The translations under genes were made by a program, and so were the position numbers. From assembly GCA_024235395.1 (NCBI GenBank), contig JACKMK010000002.1, positions 310,001 through 374,000 on the forward strand: DNA of 64,000 nucleotides, given 5' to 3'. Origin of the DNA: Chromatiaceae bacterium. Its GTDB lineage: Bacteria; Pseudomonadota; Gammaproteobacteria; Chromatiales; Chromatiaceae. The notes below the pieces were generated by a model that saw only the letters and a program-made list of their open reading frames with translations, did no database searches and was not told the DNA's origin. This document shows, in pieces, positions 16,996-26,001 of the stretch. Position 1 is the stretch's first letter. Each line of letters begins with the position of its first letter.

Positions 16996-17676
16996 ATGAA
17001 GATAATCGGAATGGTCCCGGCGCGGATTGGCAGCAAACGGCTTGCGGCCAAGAACCTGAAACGGTTGCAGGGGCGGCCGTTGCTCGCGATCGCGGTGCAG
17101 AAGTGCCTCGACGCGGGGGTGTTCGACGAGATCTGGGTGAACGCGGACGATCCGGCGTTCGAGCGGATCGCCGTGGACATGGGAGTCCGCTATCACCCGC
17201 GCCCCGCGCATCTGGCCGACGACAATGCCACCAGCGAGGAGTACGTGCAGGAGTTCCTCGAGGTACACCCCTGCGACCTGCTCGTGCAGGTCCATTCGAT
17301 TGCTCCGGCGATTGGACATTCGACCGTGGCGCGGTTTGTCGAGGCGTTCCGCTCGGCAGACGCGGATGTGATGCTGAGCGTCGTGCATGAACCGTTGGAA
17401 TGCCTGTATGAGGGCAGGCCGGTGAACTTCTCGATGGCGTCCAAGCAGAATTCTCAGGACCTGCGCGTCCTCGAGCGGATAACATGGGGATTGACCGGGT
17501 GGCGGCGATCGGTTTACCTCGATGCCGCGGCACAGGGCCGCTGTGCGACCTGGTACGGCAGAATAGCGACATTTCCACTGACCCGGTTCGAGGGTCATGT
17601 CATCAAGACCGAGGAAGACCTGCAGCTTGCGGAGTGCATGTTGCAGGCACCGATCGCGGAGCACGGCGGCGGGTGA
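16996..17676 (+). CDS. acylneuraminate-type cytidylyltransferase
   Basis: The 226-residue product has the NeuA/KdsB/PseF-type start IGMVPARIGSKRLAAKNLK, with the P-A-R-x-G-S-K-R nucleotide loop, then LARP-like spacing to HLADDNATSEEYVQEFL and LLVQVHSIAP. Such enzymes activate an alpha-keto acid sugar with CTP. The C-terminal half (ITWGLTGWRRSVYLD; HVIKTEEDLQLAE) differs from Campylobacter PseF. It could therefore be PseF for pseudaminic acid or serve a different keto sugar acid made by the neighbouring SIS and dehydrogenase proteins. The next gene follows after 19 bases. Confidence 0.85.
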   Translation: MKIIGMVPARIGSKRLAAKNLKRLQGRPLLAIAVQKCLDAGVFDEIWVNADDPAFERIAVDMGVRYHPRPAHLADDNATSEEYVQEFLEVHPCDLLVQVHSIAPAIGHSTVARFVEAFRSADADVMLSVVHEPLECLYEGRPVNFSMASKQNSQDLRVLERITWGLTGWRRSVYLDAAAQGRCATWYGRIATFPLTRFEGHVIKTEEDLQLAECMLQAPIAEHGGG

Positions 17677-17695
17677 TGCACGCGACGGAGGGTGT

Positions 17696-18286
17696 ATGGG
17701 TTTCTATGCCGACTATGTAGACAAGATCAACCGCGCGCTGATGAGCGCACGCGTCAGTGTGGACGGCATCGAGATCGATGCCGAACACGGGATGCGTCGC
17801 TGGTGCGACCTGACCCATGCATTGCGCGAGGCGGCGGGTACCATCTTCTTTATCGGCAACGGTGCCAGTGCCAGCATGGCGAGCCACATGTCGGCGGACG
17901 CCTGCAAGAATGGAGGGCTGCGCTGCTCCTGCTTCAACGAGATATCGTTGCTGACGGCGATTGCGAACGACGTCTCTTACGATCAGGCGTTCGCGGTCCC
18001 ACTGCGGCGGTTCGGGCGTGCCGGCGACATTCTGGTCGCGATCAGCAGCTCGGGAAATTCGCCGAACATCGTGCGCGCGATCGAAGCGGCGAAGGATATC
18101 GGCCTCCAGGTGGTGACGTTGACCGGGATGTCGGCGGACAACCAGGCCCGCGCGGGCGGCCATCTGAATTTCTACGTGCCCGCCCAGGAATATGGTCACG
18201 TCGAGTCGAGTCACCAGGTGATCCTGCACAGTTGGCTCGATCAGTATCTGCAGGAACGCGAGGAGCCACGGGGCAAGTGGGGATGA
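17696..18286 (+). CDS. SIS-domain isomerase, GmhA-like
   Basis: The 196-residue protein has one SIS domain with the phosphosugar-binding loops IGNGASASMASHMSAD and AISSSGNSPNIVRAIEAA and a C-terminal HVESSHQVILHSWLDQYL. Size and loops are closest to sedoheptulose-7-phosphate isomerase GmhA; arabinose-5-phosphate isomerases are the other candidates, but CBS domains are absent. ATG 17696 follows GGAGGT. The stop overlaps the dehydrogenase start by 4 bases. Together with the cytidylyltransferase, dehydrogenase and phosphatase it forms a compact module whose product is not known. Confidence 0.85.
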   Translation: MGFYADYVDKINRALMSARVSVDGIEIDAEHGMRRWCDLTHALREAAGTIFFIGNGASASMASHMSADACKNGGLRCSCFNEISLLTAIANDVSYDQAFAVPLRRFGRAGDILVAISSSGNSPNIVRAIEAAKDIGLQVVTLTGMSADNQARAGGHLNFYVPAQEYGHVESSHQVILHSWLDQYLQEREEPRGKWG

Positions 18287-19197
18287 AGGTCATCGTCGGC
18301 GCATCGACGTTCGCGGACGCCGATCCGGCGCCGCTGGAACTGCTTCAGAAGCACGGTATCGAGGTGGTGCGCAACCCCTATGGCCGGCGCATGGATGCCG
18401 AGGAGATCACCGCCCTGCTGCACGATGCCGACGGGTTGCTGGCGGGCCTCGAACCTCTGCACGCCGAAGTCCTCGGACAGGCCCCGATTCTGAAGGCCCT
18501 GGCGCGCATCGGCATCGGCATGGACAACGTCGACGTCGCGTTTGCCGAAGCGCGCGGGATTCGTGTATCGAACACGCCGGATGGCCCGACCCAGGCCGTT
18601 GCCGAGTTGGCTTTGGCCGCGTTGATGAGCCTGCTTCGCAACCTGACACAGGCGAACGAGGCACTGCACCGGGGCGAATGGGACAAGCGGATCGGCATCG
18701 GTCTGCAGGGTCTCAAGGTGCTTTTGGTCGGCTACGGCCGGATCGGCGCCCGCTTCGGCGGCATGCTGCATGGTCTCGGCGCCGAGGTCATGGCCTGCGA
18801 CCCGGGCGTCGCTGACCGAGCCTTTGCGCCGGTACGCCGTGTCACGTTCGATCAGGGACTGGCAGAGGCTCAGGTCATCAGCCTGCACGCCAGCGGCAAT
18901 GAGGTCATCCTCGATCAGGCCGCGTTCGATCGCATCGATCACCCGGTCATGCTGTTGAACTGTGCGCGTGCCGGGCTGATCGAAGAGCGCGCCCTGCTGT
19001 CCGCCTTGCACAATGGCAAGGTGACGAAGGCGTGGCTGGACGTGTTCTGGGCCGAGCCCTATACCGGGCCGCTCCAGGAGTTTCCGCAGGTCCTGATGAC
19101 CCCTCACGTCAGTTCGTATACGCGGCAATGCCGGCTGGACATGGAGATGCAGGCAGTGCGCAACCTGCTGCGCGATCTACGGGTCGGCAATGCCTGA
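18283..19197 (+). CDS. D-isomer-specific 2-hydroxyacid dehydrogenase
   Basis: This 304-residue enzyme has the two-domain dehydrogenase layout: a catalytic domain split around a Rossmann domain with LLVGYGRIGARFGGMLHGLG. The substrate-binding motif is NTPDGPTQAVAELALAALM, the catalytic arginine lies in LLNCARAGLIEE, and the catalytic histidine in MTPHVSSYT. The family reduces 2-keto acids to D-2-hydroxy acids or the reverse with NAD(P). The ATG lies in the stop of the SIS gene (ATGA). In this context a sugar acid or a 3-carbon acid substituent is a likely substrate, but this is not shown. Confidence 0.88.
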   Translation: MKVIVGASTFADADPAPLELLQKHGIEVVRNPYGRRMDAEEITALLHDADGLLAGLEPLHAEVLGQAPILKALARIGIGMDNVDVAFAEARGIRVSNTPDGPTQAVAELALAALMSLLRNLTQANEALHRGEWDKRIGIGLQGLKVLLVGYGRIGARFGGMLHGLGAEVMACDPGVADRAFAPVRRVTFDQGLAEAQVISLHASGNEVILDQAAFDRIDHPVMLLNCARAGLIEERALLSALHNGKVTKAWLDVFWAEPYTGPLQEFPQVLMTPHVSSYTRQCRLDMEMQAVRNLLRDLRVGNA

Positions 19198-19951
19198 TTT
19201 CATCGACGAACTGCGGGTCGCGGAGCGTGCGGCGCTCGCCGCGGGGAAATGGCTGGGTCAATTGCCGCTGTCTGAACGTGCCGTCGACAGTGCCGAGGGT
19301 CGTGATATCAAGCTCGCTGCCGACCGCGAAGCGGAGCGCATCATACTGCAGGCGCTTTCCGCGAGCGGACGCCCGGTGCTTTCCGAGGAACAGGGCACAA
19401 TCGGTCAGGTGGGAACGGAGTCGCCGTACTGGGTCGTCGACCCGCTTGACGGCACGATGAACTTCAAGCGCGGCCTGGGTCTCGAGTGCGTTTCGATCGC
19501 GCTTTGGCGCCGCAGCGAACCCCTGCTCGGCGTGGTGTACGATTTTGACCGCGACGAATTGTTCAGCGGACTCGTTGGGCATGGCGCCTGGTGCAATGCG
19601 CAGCCGATCCGGGTTTCGGGGCTTGACGACCGCGGCCAGGCGGTGCTGGCCACGGGTTTTCCGGTGGGTCGCGACTATGCCGCAGATGCACTTGCCGCGT
19701 TCGTCGGCGGGATCCAGTCTTTCAAGAAGGTACGCATGCTGGGCACCGCGGCGTTGTCGCTCGCCTACCTCGCCAGCGGGCGGCTCGATGCGTACTGGGA
19801 GGACGGCATTCGTTTATGGGACGTGGCCGCCGGCCTTGCGCTGGTCGAGGCCGCGGGCGGCTGGTCGCGTCACCGTGCCGTCGCCAACCTCGCGTTTCAG
19901 ATGGATGTGAAGGCGGCCGCGAATGCGGCGCTGTTCGACCGGGAGGCGTGA
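19190..19951 (+). CDS. inositol-monophosphatase-family phosphatase
   Basis: The 253-residue product has the metal-dependent phosphatase motifs LSEEQG, WVVDPLDGTMNF (D-P-L-D-G-T-x-N-F) and GIRLWDVAAGLALVEAAGG (W-D-x-A-A-G). These place the three metal-binding sites of the IMPase/FBPase/CysQ superfamily. Its start overlaps the dehydrogenase stop by 8 bases. Relatives in sugar loci dephosphorylate sugar phosphates such as histidinol-, inositol- or heptose-type phosphates. The terminal region is shorter than in SuhB. A sugar-phosphate role within the coupled module is the simplest reading. Confidence 0.88.
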   Translation: MPDFIDELRVAERAALAAGKWLGQLPLSERAVDSAEGRDIKLAADREAERIILQALSASGRPVLSEEQGTIGQVGTESPYWVVDPLDGTMNFKRGLGLECVSIALWRRSEPLLGVVYDFDRDELFSGLVGHGAWCNAQPIRVSGLDDRGQAVLATGFPVGRDYAADALAAFVGGIQSFKKVRMLGTAALSLAYLASGRLDAYWEDGIRLWDVAAGLALVEAAGGWSRHRAVANLAFQMDVKAAANAALFDREA

Positions 19952-20922
19952 TGATTCGTTACCAGGACATGGATCCCTCGGTGACCCAGGACAGCCTGCA
20001 CCCACACGCGGTGTTTCATGAGGAGCTCGTGCTCGCCCGGCACTTCACCGAACATGCCACACAACCCGGGGGGCTGGATCCCTGTCCAGTGTCCGGACAG
20101 GTCCGCTACGAGATCTTTTTCGAGAAATGGGGCAGGGCCTACGCATTCTGTCCCCAGACCTGGAGCCTGGCATTGGCCAGTCTGCCTTCACGGGCGGATC
20201 TGCAGGACTATTTCCACACGTCCGATCTGTCGCGACTCAGGTGCACGACGGCATATCAAACGCAGCTTACCGCCAGGAGGCATCAGCTCTGGCGCCATCT
20301 GGCAGACTGGGTCGAGGGGCGCGTGCAGCGCTACCTGCGCAAAGACGCCGTCGACCTGATCGACTGGGGCAGCAAGGCCAGCGGCTGGTCGGAGATGCTG
20401 GGACGCGCCGGCTGGGTCCGGCGGCTGTCGGTTGTCGATCCGTTGCCACCCGTACAGGAGCGCGACGACGGTGGCGACGCCGATCTGGTCTGCCTGTTCG
20501 ACGTGATACAACGCAGCGCGGAGCCGGCCCGCCTTCTCGGGGAGGTCGCACGGCGGATGCGGCCGGGTGGCCTACTGTTGGCCAGCTGCCGCTCGGGTAC
20601 GGGGTTCGATGTGCTGACCCTCGGTGGCGCGTCGAACTCCATCTTCCCGTTCGATCATGTGTGCCTGCCGTCGCCGGAAGGCATGCGTGGCTTGCTGCAG
20701 CAATCGGGCCTCGAGTTGTTGGAGCTGACAACGCCGGGCATGCTCGATATCCAGTTGGTCCGTGCGGCGGAGCAGGAACTGCCCCGCGATCGCTACTTTC
20801 AACGCTACCTGCTGGAGCATGGAGGCCCCGAGATGGACGAGCGCTTCCAGTTGTTTCTGCAGCAGAACAATCTCAGTTCGCATCTGCGCGTCGTTGCGCG
20901 CAAGCCACGGGAGGCGGCATGA
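19951..20922 (+). CDS. class I SAM-dependent methyltransferase, probable
   Basis: The 323-residue product has a weak methyltransferase core: LIDWGSKASGWSEMLGRAG (motif I position), DLVCLFDVIQRS, ARRMRPGGLLLASC and a C-terminal beta-strand region. The first 110 residues form a distinct N-terminal domain (ending near the Arg-rich helix RRHQLWRHLADW) that I do not recognise. The start ATG shares one base with the IMPase stop. A canonical glycine-rich SAM loop is degenerate, so activity is uncertain. Context suggests methylation of a sugar or a lipid- or protein-linked glycan. Confidence 0.7.
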   Translation: MIRYQDMDPSVTQDSLHPHAVFHEELVLARHFTEHATQPGGLDPCPVSGQVRYEIFFEKWGRAYAFCPQTWSLALASLPSRADLQDYFHTSDLSRLRCTTAYQTQLTARRHQLWRHLADWVEGRVQRYLRKDAVDLIDWGSKASGWSEMLGRAGWVRRLSVVDPLPPVQERDDGGDADLVCLFDVIQRSAEPARLLGEVARRMRPGGLLLASCRSGTGFDVLTLGGASNSIFPFDHVCLPSPEGMRGLLQQSGLELLELTTPGMLDIQLVRAAEQELPRDRYFQRYLLEHGGPEMDERFQLFLQQNNLSSHLRVVARKPREAA

Positions 20923-21977
20923 ACGGGAGGCCGCTGCGTACGGCGATCATCGGGATGGGCAAGATGGGGTGCATCCGCAAGGTCGAGCTGGATCGCCACC
21001 CGGGCTTCGAAGTGGTGGCGCTGTGTGACCTGGATCCCGCAGTCGGCCAGTCGCACCCGGCGCTGTCTTTCTACGACGACTGGCGCCGGGTATTCGCGCT
21101 CGACCTCGATGCCGTCGTGGTATGCACCTTCAACAACGTCGCCCCCGACGTCATCTGCATGGCCCTCGATCATGGCCTTCACGTGTTCTGCGAGAAGCCG
21201 CCGGGCCGGAGCGTGGCCGATGTGCAGCGGATCATCCGACATCAGCGCAACGCGGCCGGACCGATCGTCAAGTTCGGCTTCAATCACCGTTTCCATTACG
21301 CGATCATGGAGGCGCGGTCGCTGATCGAAAGTGGACGTTATGGTCGCCTGCTGTGGGCGCGCGGCGTCTACGGCAAGGCGGGTGGCCTGGCGTTTGAGAA
21401 CTCGTGGCGATCGGATCGCGAGCTGGCCGGTGGCGGTATCCTGCTCGATCAGGGGATCCACATGCTCGACCTGATGCTGCTGTTTCTCGGTGAGTTCACC
21501 GAGGTCAAGAGCATGGTGGAGAACGCGTTCTGGAAGAATATCCCGTTCGAAGACAACGCATTTGCGCTGATGCGCACCGCGGACGGGCGCGTTGCAATGG
21601 TCCATTCGAGCGCAACACAATGGAAGCACAAGTTCTCCCTCGATCTGTTTCTCGAGGATGGCTACGTGTGCGTCAACGGGATCCTCTCGTCGACGCGAAG
21701 CTACGGCGAGGAGAGCATCACCTTCGCGCGCCGCCAGTTCGAAGACGAGGCGCGCGCCATGGGCAAACCGCGTGAAGAGACCATCTACTTCGACCAGGAC
21801 GACTCCTGGCGGCTCGAGATCGAAGAGTTCTACGACTGCATCACGGGTCGGTCGGAGATAAGCGGCGGTGGAACGACAGACGCGCTGATGGTGATGCAAC
21901 TGATTGAGCAGATCTATGCAGCGGGTGGAGAGTGCCGCGGCACCGACAGGATACCGGGTCTCGCCCTCGGCGAGTGA
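20919..21977 (+). CDS. Gfo/Idh/MocA-family oxidoreductase
   Basis: The 352-residue protein starts TAIIGMGKMGCIRKVEL, a Rossmann NAD(P) motif, and has the family signature HVFCEKPPGRSVADVQ with the conserved E-K-P. A second domain begins near residue 120 (GFNHRFHYAIMEARSLI) and has GGGILLDQGIHMLDLMLLFLG, with the catalytic-type D-x-G-x-H. Members oxidise or reduce sugar hydroxyls, often in UDP-sugar 3-keto formation or sugar acid pathways. It is coupled to the methyltransferase gene through an ATGA overlap, and probably to the next glycosyltransferase through GTGA. Confidence 0.9.
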   Translation: MNGRPLRTAIIGMGKMGCIRKVELDRHPGFEVVALCDLDPAVGQSHPALSFYDDWRRVFALDLDAVVVCTFNNVAPDVICMALDHGLHVFCEKPPGRSVADVQRIIRHQRNAAGPIVKFGFNHRFHYAIMEARSLIESGRYGRLLWARGVYGKAGGLAFENSWRSDRELAGGGILLDQGIHMLDLMLLFLGEFTEVKSMVENAFWKNIPFEDNAFALMRTADGRVAMVHSSATQWKHKFSLDLFLEDGYVCVNGILSSTRSYGEESITFARRQFEDEARAMGKPREETIYFDQDDSWRLEIEEFYDCITGRSEISGGGTTDALMVMQLIEQIYAAGGECRGTDRIPGLALGE

Positions 21978-23173
21978 GTGCGCAATCCATGGAGCCGGTG
22001 GCAGTTGTCATTCCTGCACACAATGCCGCTGCGCATCTGGCGGACGCGATCGAAAGCGTCCTCGCGCAGACACACCAGGCAGCCGAGGTGTGGGTGGTGG
22101 ACGACGGTTCGACCGACGAAACGGCGGCGGTGGCCGGTCGCTTCCGCGACCGGGTCCGCATGATCCGCTTCGACCGCCCGCACGGCGCGGCAGCGGCGCG
22201 CAACGCCGGCGTCGAATGCTGCCTCTCGCCGTTGGTGGCGTTTCTGGACGCAGACGATGTTGCGATGCCCGACCGGCTCATGCGGCAGGCGGGTCAGCTC
22301 GGCAGCAATCCAGACGCCGCGATGACATTCTGTGCAATGGCGTACATCGATGAACGGGGTCGCACGATCGGTGATGTCGTCGAGGCAGACGTCTTCGGCA
22401 GCAGGGAATTCCTCGGGCGCCTGCTGGTGCGCAACCGCATTGGATCGACGTCTGCCGCGATGGTGCGTCGGCAGGCGTTTCTCGATCTCGGCGGCTTCGA
22501 CGCGTCACTCTCGCACAACGAAGAGTATGCGCTCTGGTTGCGAATGGCCGCACATGCGTCGGTGTTGGCGACCAATGCGGTGCTCGTCAAGTACCGGATC
22601 CACGCCGGCAACATCAGCCGCGACACCATCACGCAGCGGGTGAACGAGACTTCGGTGTTGCGCCGATTCGATGCGGAACAGATTCGGCGAGCCATTGCCG
22701 ACGCCTATCCGCGAGAACCCGATCACTCGGTCGCGCTGGCGCGCGTGTTCGCGAGGCGCACGGAATATCCATTGGCCGAGTCGTTGCTCGACGAAATCGA
22801 GCACCAGGGTTATGCGGATGCAAGGATCGCCTTTCTTCAAGGCGTTATCGCTTGTCATCGCGGTGACATGGTGCGTGCCGGTGAGCGTTTCAGGGCGAGT
22901 CTGGAGCGGGATCCCGACCTTGCTCCGGCATTGAACAACCTCGCAGTGATCGAGGCACGGGCCGGCCGCGGCGAAGATGCAAAGCATCTGCTGCAACGTG
23001 CCGTTGCGTGCATCCGGGGGTATGCCGATGCGGCCTTCAATCTTGCATCCGTCATCGAGGGGCGCCGCGTCGAAGAACTGCGCTTTACGCTGACGCTCTT
23101 GCGCAGCGTACTCAAACCGCAGATTGCCGCTGAATTCGGGGCAGCCGTCGTCGATACGGAGTCTGAGGACTAG
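21974..23173 (+). CDS. family 2 glycosyltransferase with C-terminal TPR region
   Basis: The 399-residue product has a GT-A family 2 domain: VAVVIPAHNAAAHLADAIESV, WVVDDGSTDET, the D-x-D-like LVAFLDADD, and GGFDASLSHNEEYALWLRMA. After residue about 260 come helical TPR-like pairs (ADARIAFLQGVIACHRGDM; LAPALNNLAVIEARAGRGEDA). GTG 21974 overlaps the preceding stop by 4 bases; ATG 21989 is an in-frame alternative. It is likely a cytoplasmic sugar transferase working on a protein or nascent glycan; the TPR part may bind a protein target such as a flagellin or its chaperone. Confidence 0.85.
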   Translation: MSAQSMEPVAVVIPAHNAAAHLADAIESVLAQTHQAAEVWVVDDGSTDETAAVAGRFRDRVRMIRFDRPHGAAAARNAGVECCLSPLVAFLDADDVAMPDRLMRQAGQLGSNPDAAMTFCAMAYIDERGRTIGDVVEADVFGSREFLGRLLVRNRIGSTSAAMVRRQAFLDLGGFDASLSHNEEYALWLRMAAHASVLATNAVLVKYRIHAGNISRDTITQRVNETSVLRRFDAEQIRRAIADAYPREPDHSVALARVFARRTEYPLAESLLDEIEHQGYADARIAFLQGVIACHRGDMVRAGERFRASLERDPDLAPALNNLAVIEARAGRGEDAKHLLQRAVACIRGYADAAFNLASVIEGRRVEELRFTLTLLRSVLKPQIAAEFGAAVVDTESED

Positions 23174-24003
23174 TGTACGGTTTGATGAGATTCAAACCCT
23201 ATCGACGCGTCCGGCGTATCGTGCGTCGCCCCTGGGTCATACTGAAGGCCGCCCTGGCCGATGCCGGGTATCCAGTCACCGCGAATGACGCAAGGCTCAA
23301 ACGCCTCGAGGGCGTACACAGCGGTCGTCGCTGCTTTGTGATCGGCAATGGGCCGAGTCTTACGATCGCCGATCTCGATCGGCTGCAGGGCGAGATAACC
23401 TTTGCCGCGAACAAGGTGTATCTCGCGTTTGCGGACACGCGCTGGCGACCGACGTATTATTTCGTCGTCGACCGGGTGGTCGCCGAGAGCAATCGTCAGG
23501 CCATCGTCGATCTGACCCTGGACAAGTATGCCGTCGATCTGTTGCGTCCCCTGCTGGGACGTACTGGTTTCACGTACTTCGACATCCGCGGCGGCAGTCG
23601 CCGCGATGTGCGACACGGCCTCGATGTAGGCGCTACGGTGATCTCGTCGATGGTCCAGTTTGCGTACTATATGGGCTGCAGCGAGATCTACCTGGTCGGA
23701 GTGGATTTCGACTTCGTGCTCGCACCCGAGACGGGCGAGGTCAACAACGGCGGTGAACGGATACTCGTCTCGTCGGGGGAACGCAATCATTTTCACCCGG
23801 ATTACCGTGCGCCCGGAGAACGCTGGACGGCCCCCAGGCTGGACGTGCAGCGGGCATTCTTCGAGCGCCAGGCGTCCTTCATGCGCGATCGCGAGGGACG
23901 TGACGTATTGTTCAATGCGTCGCGCCGTTCAAAACTCGACGTCCTGCCGAAGGTGGACTTTGATCGCCTTTTTGACGCCGATGAAACGGTGCCGGTCAGG
24001 TAG
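23173..24003 (+). CDS. small DUF115/MptE-like protein, copy 1
   Basis: The 276-residue protein has the DUF115 (MptE-like, Maf-related) signature: CFVIGNGPSLTIADLDRL, then KVYLAFADTRWRPTYYFVVD and IYLVGVDFDFVLA. A second conserved segment, SSGERNHFHPDYRAPGE, is shared with the protein at 29304. Maf proteins transfer nonulosonic acids to flagellin and contain this fold, but are two to three times longer. This protein is therefore a minimal DUF115 unit. It starts at GTG 23173 inside the previous stop codon. A glycosyltransferase or glycan-binding role on flagellin is inferred from family and context. Confidence 0.82.
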   Translation: MYGLMRFKPYRRVRRIVRRPWVILKAALADAGYPVTANDARLKRLEGVHSGRRCFVIGNGPSLTIADLDRLQGEITFAANKVYLAFADTRWRPTYYFVVDRVVAESNRQAIVDLTLDKYAVDLLRPLLGRTGFTYFDIRGGSRRDVRHGLDVGATVISSMVQFAYYMGCSEIYLVGVDFDFVLAPETGEVNNGGERILVSSGERNHFHPDYRAPGERWTAPRLDVQRAFFERQASFMRDREGRDVLFNASRRSKLDVLPKVDFDRLFDADETVPVR

Positions 24004-24015
24004 GTAAAACACATC

Positions 24016-24897
24016 ATGCACAGCGATAAATTGCCCGAGTTCGACCGATGCGGGCCGAGTCGGCCGATGTACCCGGCACAGGCTTCGTTGCCGGATGGCA
24101 CCTTGCTGGCCGCGCGGCTGACCGATGACTATTACGCGGTGCGTGACCCGTTGATCCAGTCACGGATCGAGCTGCTGCGCCAGGGAGTGGACCTTGCGAC
24201 CGCTTTGTCTGACCTGCGCGCACGGTTCTTCGATGACAGGGTCCTCGAGTACCTGGTTTTCGCAGATTGGCTGCTGAAGCGGGAAGCGACGGACGCACTG
24301 CTGGATGTCGGATGCGTTTTGAACAACAAGCTCGTTTCTTCGCTGCTTCCGCTGCGGGTGCGGAATCTGCATCTGTGTAACCCCGCGCGGGAACGACTCA
24401 AGGTGACGACCCTGCCGGTCGAGTTGCACGTCGCCAGTCTGGCCAGTGCCTTTCCCGACGGTCGTCAGTTCCAGCGCGTAACCTGCCTGTCCACGATTGA
24501 GCATATCGGGTATGACAATTCGCAGTACGGCCCCTGTGAGCCGGCACGATACGAGGTGCCGCAGGTGGACACGCTGCTCGATTCGCTGCGCCAGCTCGCG
24601 GCGCTCACAGCTCAGGGTGGGGAACTGCTGGTCAGTACCCTGTACGGCTTCCGAGAGGTGCTCGTTCATCCGGTCACCGGCAAGATCGGGCAGCAGGTGT
24701 TCGATCACGATGCGCTGCAGCAGGGGATGGAGGTCTTGCGCATGGGCGGCATGGATGCCGAAGTGACGGTGTTCGAGGCCTTCGATACAGGCTGGCGGCG
24801 GGTTGCGCCCGAAACATGCCACGCCCGGTATGCCCAAGGCTGCCCCGCGGCAAGCGCCGTCGCGATTATCAGTGGACGCAAGATCGAGGGGGGCTGA
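24016..24897 (+). CDS. methyltransferase-like protein
   Basis: The 293-residue product has a likely SAM-binding core: DALLDVGCVLNNKLVSSLL near residue 95, followed by RVTCLSTIEHIGYDN and a late GGELLVSTLYGFREVL. The pattern L-D-x-G-C is a motif I form and S-T-I-E-H-I-G resembles motif III of small-molecule methyltransferases in glycan loci. The N-terminal 90 residues hold an unrecognised domain. It follows the DUF115 gene after 12 bases. Substrate unknown; a sugar or bacterial glycan is most likely from position. Confidence 0.7.
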   Translation: MHSDKLPEFDRCGPSRPMYPAQASLPDGTLLAARLTDDYYAVRDPLIQSRIELLRQGVDLATALSDLRARFFDDRVLEYLVFADWLLKREATDALLDVGCVLNNKLVSSLLPLRVRNLHLCNPARERLKVTTLPVELHVASLASAFPDGRQFQRVTCLSTIEHIGYDNSQYGPCEPARYEVPQVDTLLDSLRQLAALTAQGGELLVSTLYGFREVLVHPVTGKIGQQVFDHDALQQGMEVLRMGGMDAEVTVFEAFDTGWRRVAPETCHARYAQGCPAASAVAIISGRKIEGG

Positions 24898-24901
24898 ATC
24901 G

Positions 24902-25969
24902 GTGCGCGTGCGGTTTATCGGTGCGATGCCGGAGAAGGGATACTCGGGTGGGCGGCTTCTGGTGTTGACATTGGCGAATGCGTTGCTGAATGCAGGGATA
25001 GACACCGATTTCGTGACCAACGTTCTGCCTGAGATGGCCGATGAATTCGGCGATGAACTGCCGATCCTAACCGCCGCGCTGGACAACTTTTCTCCTCTTT
25101 GTGATCGTGACGTCGACGTTGCGATAGTCGTACCGGGGCAGGGGCATTTCGATCACCACGGCGAGTTTCTACGCCATGCGCTGGAGTGCGGGGCCAAGAT
25201 CGTACTGCTGAACTTCGAGAGTCCGAACTGGTTCAATGCACTGAGTCCGCAACCCAGGCGCGAGGCGTTGTGGGACGGATGGCGACTGGTTTCGGCGTAT
25301 GCGGACATGGTTCTGTCGATCTCGGCCGAGGGAGACCATTGGGCACGCGACTACTACAAGAACGTCACCCCGAACTGTCGGTTTCGCCATTGCTATACGG
25401 CGATCAACTCGGATCTCGCCGATGCGGTACCGGAACCCACGGCCAGGGAACGGCGCATCCTGATGCTGACGCGCATCGACGGGCACAAGGGGTACGGTGC
25501 CCTGGATCCGCTGCTGGACGAGCGATTTGCGGGTTTCGAGGTATTGGTATGCCTGGGCATGGGCAGCATGGATCCGCAGCAGCAGGCAGAGTGGACATCG
25601 AGGCTTGCTGAATTCGGCGTTCAGCTGAATGTTCGCGGTCCGGCCATCGGTCTGGAGAAGTTCGCGCTGATCAAATCGTCGGCGGTACTCTATTTTCCGA
25701 CCCGCTTCGAAGGGTTTGGGATCCCGCCGCTGGAGGCGGGATACTGCGGCACGCCTGTGGCGTGCAGCGACCTGCCGGTCCTGCGCGAGTTCGGCGGGGA
25801 CGCCTTCCACTACGCACAACCCGGCGATACGCACGCGATGCGCGCGACTCTGTTGACCGCCATAGCCTCGGGCGGGATTGCCGCTGCGGATCGGCAGCGG
25901 CTTCGTGAGATCGGATCGCTGCAGCATTGTGGTGTGAGGCTCGGCGGGATATTGCGCGAATTGTTGTGA
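24902..25969 (+). CDS. family 4 (GT-B) glycosyltransferase
   Basis: The 355-residue product has GT-B features: an N-terminal YSGGRLLVLTLANALLNAGID and a C-terminal nucleotide-sugar domain with RRILMLTRIDGHKGY, SAVLYFPTRFEGFGIPPLEAGYCGTPVACSDLPVLREFGG. The motif E-G-F-G-x-P-x-L-E-A is the E-x7-E signature of GT4. GTG 24902 is chosen because GAGGGGGG precedes it at good spacing; the same frame is open upstream. No signal or membrane helix is seen. It probably transfers one sugar in the flagellin glycan or an O-antigen-like polymer. Confidence 0.88.
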   Translation: MRVRFIGAMPEKGYSGGRLLVLTLANALLNAGIDTDFVTNVLPEMADEFGDELPILTAALDNFSPLCDRDVDVAIVVPGQGHFDHHGEFLRHALECGAKIVLLNFESPNWFNALSPQPRREALWDGWRLVSAYADMVLSISAEGDHWARDYYKNVTPNCRFRHCYTAINSDLADAVPEPTARERRILMLTRIDGHKGYGALDPLLDERFAGFEVLVCLGMGSMDPQQQAEWTSRLAEFGVQLNVRGPAIGLEKFALIKSSAVLYFPTRFEGFGIPPLEAGYCGTPVACSDLPVLREFGGDAFHYAQPGDTHAMRATLLTAIASGGIAAADRQRLREIGSLQHCGVRLGGILRELL

Positions 25970-26001
25970 ACCGGCGGATAGCGGGCGAAGATGAGGATTA
26001 G

